From Cloacibacterium sp046296655 (GTDB taxonomy: Bacteria; Bacteroidota; Bacteroidia; Flavobacteriales; Weeksellaceae): a DNA stretch of 17,533 nt. The notes under the pieces are model-generated. The model did not search any database and was not told where the DNA came from. It saw nothing but the letters and a program-made list of their open reading frames with translations. Within the stretch, counting starts at the first letter, position 1. Every line of letters begins with the position of its first letter. The stretch covers positions 1 through 17,533 of the forward strand of contig JBKBLE010000036.1 in the NCBI GenBank assembly GCA_046296655.1, written 5' to 3'. Of this stretch, positions 13,511 to 17,533 are shown piece by piece. The position numbers and the translations under genes are program-made.

Positions 13511-13674
13511 AAACAGTTTCTATCCGTCCCAAGTTGGGAAAAGTTGAACCAAAAATATTTCTATTCATCCCAATTCAGGAAAGGTTAAAGTAAAACAATT
13601 TCTCTCCGTCCCAAGTTGGGAAAAGTTGAACCAAAAATATTTCTATTCATCCCAATTCAGGAAAGGTTAAATCA
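13511..13674. repeat. 82-bp tandem repeat, two near-identical copies (four 41-bp half units)
   Basis: Copy 1 (13511-13592) and copy 2 (13593-13674) differ at only a few bases. Each copy splits into two related 41-bp halves. One contains TTTCTATCCGTCCCAAGTTGGGA and the other TTTCTATTCATCCCAATTCAGGA, so the array is four diverged 41-bp units. The first half carries the palindrome CCCAAGTTGGG. There is no coding potential. It lies between the thioesterase stop and the rny terminator. Confidence 0.9.
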
Positions 13675-13704
13675 AATTATTTTGACACTCTCAGAATCTA
13701 TAAT

Positions 13705-13720
13705 TTGTAAAAATTTACAA
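13705..13720 (+). terminator. Weak hairpin after the thioesterase repeat region
   Basis: TTGTAAA (13705-13711) pairs with TTTACAA (13714-13720) around two bases. The AT-rich stem lacks a T-run on the + strand, so it is only a possible stop for the thioesterase message. Confidence 0.2.
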
Positions 13721-13757
13721 TAAAAAAACTCCTTTCAAAAATTTGAAAGGAGTTTTA
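13721..13757. terminator. Terminator after rny, probably bidirectional
   Basis: A perfect 15-bp stem, AAAACTCCTTTCAAA (13725-13739) with TTTGAAAGGAGTTTT (13742-13756), is followed on the minus strand by a seven-T run. It is strong for rny and could also stop + strand transcription. Confidence 0.9.
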
Positions 13758-13778
13758 ATTTGTTATTTTGAAGAGTAA

Positions 13779-15350
13779 TTATCTTGCGATATTTACGGCT
13801 CTAGTTTCTCTAATTACCGTCACTTTTACTTGACCTGGGTAAGTTAACTCATTCTGAATTTTTTCAGAAATGTCATAAGAAAGTTGATGAGCCACTTCGT
13901 CTGTTACTTTTGCAGACTCTACCATCACTCTCAATTCTCTACCTGCTTGAATGGCAAATGCACTAGACACGCCGTCAAAGCTTAATGCAGCTGCTTCTAA
14001 GTCTTTTAACCTTTGAATATAAGATTCTAAAACTTGTCTTCTTGCTCCTGGTCTTGCACCAGAAATTGCATCGGCTACTTGAATAATTGGTGATAATAAA
14101 GAAGTCATTTCTATCTCGTCATGGTGTGCTCCTATGGCATTTACCACTTCTGGATTTTCTCCAAATTTCTCTGCCCACTGCATTCCTAAAAGTGCGTGAG
14201 GAAGTTCTGATTCTTGCTCTGGAACTTTACCAATATCGTGTAATAAACCAGCTCTTTTCGCTAATTTTACATTTAAGCCTAATTCAGCAGCCATAGTTGC
14301 AGCGATATTTGCCACTTCTCTAGAGTGCTGTAGTAAGTTTTGACCATAAGAAGAACGGAATTTCATTCTACCTACGATTTTAACCAACTCTGGATGTAAA
14401 CCGTGAATTCCTAAATCAATGATGGTTCTTTTCCCCACTTCTATGATTTCTTCTTCTATTTGTTTACGCGTTTTTTCTACTACTTCTTCTATTCTCGCTG
14501 GGTGAATTCTACCATCTGTTACCAATCTGTGAAGTGATAATCTAGCCACTTCTCTTCTTACTGGGTCAAAACAAGAAAGCAAAATAGCTTCTGGAGTATC
14601 ATCTACGATGATTTCTACACCTGTTGCTGCTTCTAAAGCTCTGATGTTTCTACCTTCTCGACCGATGATTCTACCTTTTACCTCATCAGATTCTATATTA
14701 AATACAGAAACTGAGTTTTCAATTGCTTGTTCTGTACCAATTCTCTGAATGGTTTGAATCACAATTTTTTTAGCTTCATTTTTAGCGTTCAATTGCGCTT
14801 CTTCCATGATAGATTGTACGTGAGCCTGAGCTTTGGTTTTCGCTTCGGCTATCATAGACTCTACGAGTTCTGCTTTTGCTTCTTCTGCCGAATAGTTAGA
14901 AATTTTTTCTAACATTTCTACTTTTTGAGCAATCGCTACGTCTAATTCTTGTAGTTTTTTCTGTACGATTTCGTGTTTTTTTTCGTACTCTGCTTTTTGT
15001 CTTTCTAAATCTTTTTCTAGTTTTCCAGTTTTAGAAAGTTCGTCATTTAATTTTTGTTCTTTGTCTCTAATTCTTTTCTCAGCCTCCTGCATTTTTTTCT
15101 CACGACTGTTAATGTTTTCGTCATGCTGAGATTTGAGTTCTAAGAATTTTAGTTTTGCTTGAGCTTCTTTTTCTTTTTTAATAGCTTCAGCCTTTACATT
15201 CGCGTTTTCTATAATGTTTTCGGCGCTTTTTTTAGCATCTTTTACGATGAATTTAGCTTTAGAGTTTAGGGAACTTTTTGCGAACAAGGTTCCTGCAACC
15301 AAACCTAAAATCAGGCAAACAGCACCGATAATAATAGTGTTTAAGTCCAT
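13779..15350 (-). CDS. rny: Ribonuclease Y
   Basis: Membrane-anchored endoribonuclease that starts mRNA decay in many bacteria. The 523 residues show the full family architecture. An N-terminal transmembrane helix spans about 4-25. A long Lys/Glu-rich coiled coil covers about 30-200. A KH domain with GRIIGREGRNIRALEAATG begins near 225. The HD domain runs from about 335 to 430, with HSREVANIAA and the metal-binding LLHDIGK (His371-Asp372). The C-terminal part ends in GQVKVTVIRETRAVNIAR. It is co-directional with the ZapB-like gene, zapA and the 6S-like RNA. Its start ATG (15348-15350) sits 150 bp downstream of the 6S-like U-tract, a stretch that holds heptamer repeats. Confidence 0.98.
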   Translation of the reverse strand: MDLNTIIIGAVCLILGLVAGTLFAKSSLNSKAKFIVKDAKKSAENIIENANVKAEAIKKEKEAQAKLKFLELKSQHDENINSREKKMQEAEKRIRDKEQKLNDELSKTGKLEKDLERQKAEYEKKHEIVQKKLQELDVAIAQKVEMLEKISNYSAEEAKAELVESMIAEAKTKAQAHVQSIMEEAQLNAKNEAKKIVIQTIQRIGTEQAIENSVSVFNIESDEVKGRIIGREGRNIRALEAATGVEIIVDDTPEAILLSCFDPVRREVARLSLHRLVTDGRIHPARIEEVVEKTRKQIEEEIIEVGKRTIIDLGIHGLHPELVKIVGRMKFRSSYGQNLLQHSREVANIAATMAAELGLNVKLAKRAGLLHDIGKVPEQESELPHALLGMQWAEKFGENPEVVNAIGAHHDEIEMTSLLSPIIQVADAISGARPGARRQVLESYIQRLKDLEAAALSFDGVSSAFAIQAGRELRVMVESAKVTDEVAHQLSYDISEKIQNELTYPGQVKVTVIRETRAVNIAR

Positions 15351-15382
15351 ATATATCGAGTTTTAATTGTCTATATTTTGTA

Positions 15383-15490
15383 GAAAGCTGGAAGTTAGAT
15401 GCTGGAAGTTTTTAAACTCATCTATAATTCCATTTTCCAAATTTTATAAAATTCTAATAAACATCCATCATCATTACATCCTACATCCAT
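15383..15490. repeat. Degenerate heptamer repeats upstream of rny
   Basis: Two short blocks of drifting 7-mers face each other. One at about 15383-15410 reads on + as AGCTGGA, AGTTAGA, TGCTGGA, AGTTTTT. The other at about 15461-15490 reads ACATCCA, TCATCAT, TACATCC, TACATCC. The second resembles the complement of the first type and the block near 4610. They occupy the leader between the 6S-like RNA and rny. No gene is visible. Confidence 0.55.
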
Positions 15491-15666
15491 CAAAAATAAA
15501 AAACCTACAACAGTTCAGTGATATAGAGTAAACTCCTAATCAACACGATTTGAACTGTTTTCTATGCTCTGTAATCTGCGTAAAGCAGCACGCCATTGCA
15601 AAGACATTCGTTCGGTAATTGTTTAGCGTTGAGTTTACCTGTAATGTGTTAGAACTATTGTAGGCA
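15491..15666 (-). ncRNA. ssrS: Candidate 6S RNA
   Basis: 6S RNA binds the housekeeping RNA polymerase holoenzyme by mimicking an open promoter. Here a rod-like fold about 161 nt long can be drawn on the minus strand. The terminal stem is CCTACAA/TTGTAGG (15504-15510 with 15658-15664), extended by AGTTC/GAACT. A bulge follows, then an 8-bp stem GTAAACTC/GAGTTTAC (15528-15535 with 15631-15638), a large central region, and an apical stem-loop CTGC/GCAG near 15570-15590. On the minus strand the 3' side runs straight into TTTTTTATTTTTG, like an intrinsic terminator. Location next to zapA matches E. coli (zapA-ssrS), and to my recollection Bacteroidota 6S genes also lie near zapA. Exact ends are approximate. 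It may be processed from the zapA transcript, since no clear promoter box precedes it. Confidence 0.8.
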
Positions 15667-15675
15667 AGTTTTTAT

Positions 15676-15695
15676 AGAAAAGTTTTTACTTTTCT
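15676..15695 (-). other. Hairpin at the zapA stop codon
   Basis: AGAAAAGT (15676-15683) and ACTTTTCT (15688-15695) form an 8-bp stem with a 4-nt loop over the zapA stop codon. On the minus strand it is followed by ATAAAAAC, not a U-tract, so it looks like a processing or stability element just before the 6S-like RNA and not a terminator. Confidence 0.35.
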
Positions 15696-15973
15696 AATTC
15701 GTCTAATTGCTGATTAATTTGCATTAATCTATCATTAGCATTTTTTATAATTTTTTCTGAGTTAAGTTGATGAACTTCTGCGTTAGCTCCTAATTTTAGG
15801 GCGCACATTGCGAGTGCATCTTGTTTATCCTTAACATCAAAATTAGCTTCAAATTCTCTAATCATTCCTTCTATCTGTTTCCCTACTCTACGAAGTATTT
15901 CTTCTTCTGCAGCAGGAACATTAAGAGGATAATTTCTTCCGGCAATGTTTATGGTAATTCTTCTTACTTCCAT
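15686..15973 (-). CDS. zapA: Cell division protein ZapA
   Basis: FtsZ-ring associated protein that bundles FtsZ filaments at midcell. The protein has 95 residues. The N-terminal globular part includes RRITINIAGRNYPLNVPAAEEEILRRVG with the family pattern of a beta hairpin then a helix, followed by MIREFEANFDVKDKQDALAMCALKLGA and a C-terminal coiled coil (NSEKIIKNANDRLMQINQQLDELEK). Its ATG overlaps the stop codon of the upstream ZapB-like gene by one base (TAATG), indicating translational coupling. A 6S-like RNA follows directly, as in the E. coli zapA-ssrS arrangement. Confidence 0.93.
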   Translation of the reverse strand: MEVRRITINIAGRNYPLNVPAAEEEILRRVGKQIEGMIREFEANFDVKDKQDALAMCALKLGANAEVHQLNSEKIIKNANDRLMQINQQLDELEK

Positions 15974-16275
15974 TACAAGCCACTATTTTGAAGTTGTGCA
16001 ATACAAGCGTCTATTTCTTTAACCAATCTATTGATATGATTTTTCATCAATCGATTGTGGTCTGGATTGCCAGATATTGCTGAGATTAATTTTATTTTTT
16101 TTTGCTCTTCTGTTAACTCCTGATTTCTCTTACGCTCTTCTTCATATTTAACTTTCAGATTTTCAAAGTCTTCTGTAAGAATAGCATGCTTTTCTAAAAG
16201 ATTTTGATAACTTTTATTCATCTCAAAAATCTTTTTTTCAAGTAAAGAAAAATTATTCTCTAATTCTTTAAGCAT
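15973..16275 (-). CDS. ZapB-like coiled-coil protein
   Basis: A protein of 100 residues when started at the ATG at 16275. Most of it (about 1-60) is a Leu/Glu/Lys-rich coiled coil, followed by a short conserved-looking segment with ISGNPDHNRLMKNHINRLVKEIDACIAQL. Position directly before zapA, overlapping it by one base, suggests a division role as a ZapA partner, like ZapB, but sequence similarity to ZapB is limited to the coiled coil. A longer version from TTG at 16302 is open, but that TTG is the end of an exact promoter -7 box, so I prefer the internal ATG. Such genes often neighbour pheT in Flavobacteriia; pheT is absent here, where porT-ubiE lies upstream instead. Confidence 0.75.
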   Translation of the reverse strand: MLKELENNFSLLEKKIFEMNKSYQNLLEKHAILTEDFENLKVKYEEERKRNQELTEEQKKIKLISAISGNPDHNRLMKNHINRLVKEIDACIAQLQNSGL

Positions 16276-16299
16276 TTCAGGTGTTAGTTCTAACTTATG

Positions 16300-16307
16300 C
16301 AAAAATA
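16300..16307 (-). promoter_or_regulatory. -7 box of the ZapB-like gene, zapA and 6S-like RNA unit
   Basis: TATTTTTG on the minus strand is an exact TAnnTTTG match and ends 24 nt before the preferred ATG at 16275. It contains the TTG that would otherwise be taken as a start. Confidence 0.55.
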
Positions 16308-16359
16308 TAAAAAAAAATAATCAGTTAAACAGAAATTTAATAATAATTTAAAGCAAAAC

Positions 16360-16396
16360 TTTAAATAAAAAAAGAAGACTCCTTAGAATCTTCTTT
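16360..16396 (-). terminator. Terminator after porT
   Basis: AAAGAAGA (16371-16378) pairs with TCTTCTTT (16389-16396), with a 10-nt loop. On the minus strand a T-rich run (TTTTATTT) follows. It separates porT-ubiE from the downstream division unit. Confidence 0.75.
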
Positions 16397-16422
16397 AAAT
16401 CAAATATTTAGAAAAATTTTTC

Positions 16423-17142
16423 TTATTCAAATTTCAATACAAACATGAAAGCTCTGGTTTGCATGGTAGAGATTGCTGCCGTCCAATAAGGTGGCGTTTT
16501 AGCGTTATCTGCTACAATTTCGTTATTAAAGGCAAAGGTTCCTCTAAAAGCTGGAGTTAACTTAAATCTTGAGAAATAAAACTGAATTCCTGCTTCTGCG
16601 CTCCATGCAAAATTATGAGTAGTGCTTCTGAAAATTCCTTGCTGATTGTCATCTGTAGCATTAGAATTAGACTGTAGGTTCACCAAATAATTAAGTCCAG
16701 CCGCAGCATAAGGTCTAGAATTATACCATCTGTCTGCATGAATTTCTAGCATAATCGGGATGTCTACATACGTAGATTTCACTCTTCTTATCTGGTCGTT
16801 TGATTGTGTTTTAAATGTTAATTCTCTTTCTACAAATTGTAAACCTGGCTCTATTCTTAAATCAAAGTTGTCATTCAATCTCATTCTCCCAATTAAACCA
16901 GCTCCAAAACTGTAAGTAGGTTTTGTCTGAACAAGATTTTTTTTGTCTTTCATTCCATATTTCGGGTCTAGAACGAGTTTATAATCAAATTGGTTAAGAT
17001 TTAAATAAAAACCATAACTGTATTGATAAGAATCTTGCTCTTGTCTTCTGTCTTGTCTATCTCTGTTTCTAAATTGAGCTTGAGTAAACAAAAACATTCC
17101 TAAAAAAAGGAGCGAGAATGTTTTGATTAACGTTTTTTTCAT
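16423..17142 (-). CDS. porT: Type IX secretion protein PorT (outer-membrane beta-barrel)
   Basis: PorT/SprT is an outer-membrane protein needed for type IX protein secretion in Bacteroidota. The 239 residues start with a signal peptide (KKTLIKTFSLLFLGMFLFTQAQ), followed by a charged Arg/Asp/Gln linker (RNRDRQDRRQEQD). A beta-barrel pattern of alternating strands comes next, including SFGAGLIGRMRLNDNFDLRIEPGLQF, YVDIPIMLEIHADRWYNSRPYAAAG and a C-terminal strand ending FMFVLKFE, the aromatic-terminated final strand of outer-membrane barrels. The ubiE gene lies 6 bp upstream on the same strand, an arrangement I associate with PorT in Flavobacteriia. Other PorT-fold barrels look similar, so the name rests on both sequence pattern and this neighbour. 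Confidence 0.82.
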   Translation of the reverse strand: MKKTLIKTFSLLFLGMFLFTQAQFRNRDRQDRRQEQDSYQYSYGFYLNLNQFDYKLVLDPKYGMKDKKNLVQTKPTYSFGAGLIGRMRLNDNFDLRIEPGLQFVERELTFKTQSNDQIRRVKSTYVDIPIMLEIHADRWYNSRPYAAAGLNYLVNLQSNSNATDDNQQGIFRSTTHNFAWSAEAGIQFYFSRFKLTPAFRGTFAFNNEIVADNAKTPPYWTAAISTMQTRAFMFVLKFE

Positions 17143-17148
17143 GGGTGA

Positions 17149-17533
17149 TTATTTAGTGGCTTTATAAATGGTAGCTATCCCTAAACTTAGTTTTTTATAT
17201 TCTACTTTGCTGTATCCTGTGTCTAGTAAAATTTGTTTCATTTTTTCACCAAAAGGAAAAGCATTTACAGAATCTGGTAAATACGTGTATGCTCTATTAT
17301 CTTTAGAAACTAATTTACCGATTTGCGGTAAAATATTTTTGAAATAAAACATATAAAAAGGCGCTAAAAACCCTTCTACTTTAGAAAATTCTAAAATATA
17401 AACGCTAGAATTGTCTTTTACCACTCTTCTCAGCTCGGCTAAACCTTTTTCTAAATTTTCGAAATTTCTTACTCCAAATGCAACGGAAACTGCATCGAAT
17501 TTATTATCCTCAAAAGGAAGATTTTCTGCATCT
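17149..17533 (-). CDS. ubiE: Demethylmenaquinone methyltransferase, 3' part
   Basis: SAM-dependent methyltransferase that makes menaquinone from demethylmenaquinone (MenG/UbiE). The gene runs off the right edge, so only the last 127 or so residues are seen; the first full codon is at 17532. The visible part opens with the motif DAENLPFEDNKFDAVSVAFG followed by VRNFENLEKGLAEL. Next come VVKDNSSVYILEF and FYFKNILPQIGKLVSKDNRAYTYLPDSVNAFP, typical of this family. The product ends in LSLGIATIYKATK. The GTG at 17424 is internal and not a start. It is followed after 6 bp by porT, so the two are probably co-transcribed. Menaquinone is the main quinone of the group, so MenG activity is likely, not a ubiquinone step. 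Confidence 0.95.
   Translation of the reverse strand, partial: DAENLPFEDNKFDAVSVAFGVRNFENLEKGLAELRRVVKDNSSVYILEFSKVEGFLAPFYMFYFKNILPQIGKLVSKDNRAYTYLPDSVNAFPFGEKMKQILLDTGYSKVEYKKLSLGIATIYKATK

Noticed and set aside
1..17533. Mobile element, defence system or biosynthetic cluster
   Set aside because: No transposase, integrase, toxin-antitoxin, restriction or cas gene was seen, and gene content is core metabolism throughout.

Overview
The window is AT-rich bacterial chromosome from a member of Bacteroidota, most likely class Flavobacteriia (Weeksellaceae-like; genus not resolved). The evidence is the gene set (PorT next to UbiE, a ZapB-like gene, zapA, a 6S-like RNA and rny in a row, short serA, AroH-less pheA), repeated matches to the Bacteroidota -7 promoter box TAnnTTTG, and scarce Shine-Dalgarno sites. 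Most of it is core metabolism and cell upkeep. I see no phage, transposase, CRISPR array, tRNA or rRNA.

Layout. 93-1100 (-): exported isoaspartyl peptidase/asparaginase. 1374-2213 (+): prephenate dehydratase. 2381-2830 (+): Hsp20 chaperone. 2867-4244 (-): three-gene metal (probably copper) group of a Cys-rich envelope protein, a YHS lipoprotein and an SCO copper chaperone. 4310-4595: array of six palindromes with a 49-50 bp period. 4640-6351 (-): rarA and a small membrane protein, separated by a hexamer repeat. 6414-7545 (+): yidD-lgt. 7581-9080 (-): NAD(P)H-hydrate repair enzyme. 9215-9598 (+): mscL. 9643-10599 (-): serA with a structured leader. 10890-12573 (+): idi and gcvT with a second hexamer repeat between them. 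12623-12970 (-): Spx/ArsC-like protein. 13040-13504 (+): acyl-CoA thioesterase. 13511-13674: 82-bp tandem repeat. 13779-16275 (-): ZapB-like gene, zapA, 6S-like RNA, rny. 16423-17533 (-): porT and the 3' part of ubiE/menG, cut by the window edge.

Genes are packed as short convergent and divergent units. Convergent pairs share one bidirectional hairpin terminator, often overlapping a stop codon. Divergent pairs have close or overlapping -7/-33 boxes. Several start codons had to be moved downstream: at idi and the ZapB-like gene the upstream TTG codon belongs to a promoter -7 box.

The observations most worth following are the candidate 6S RNA between zapA and rny, the two different intergenic palindrome/tandem arrays, the drifting hexamer and heptamer repeats at gene borders, and the three-hairpin serA leader. 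I found no clear new multi-gene defence or biosynthetic system.
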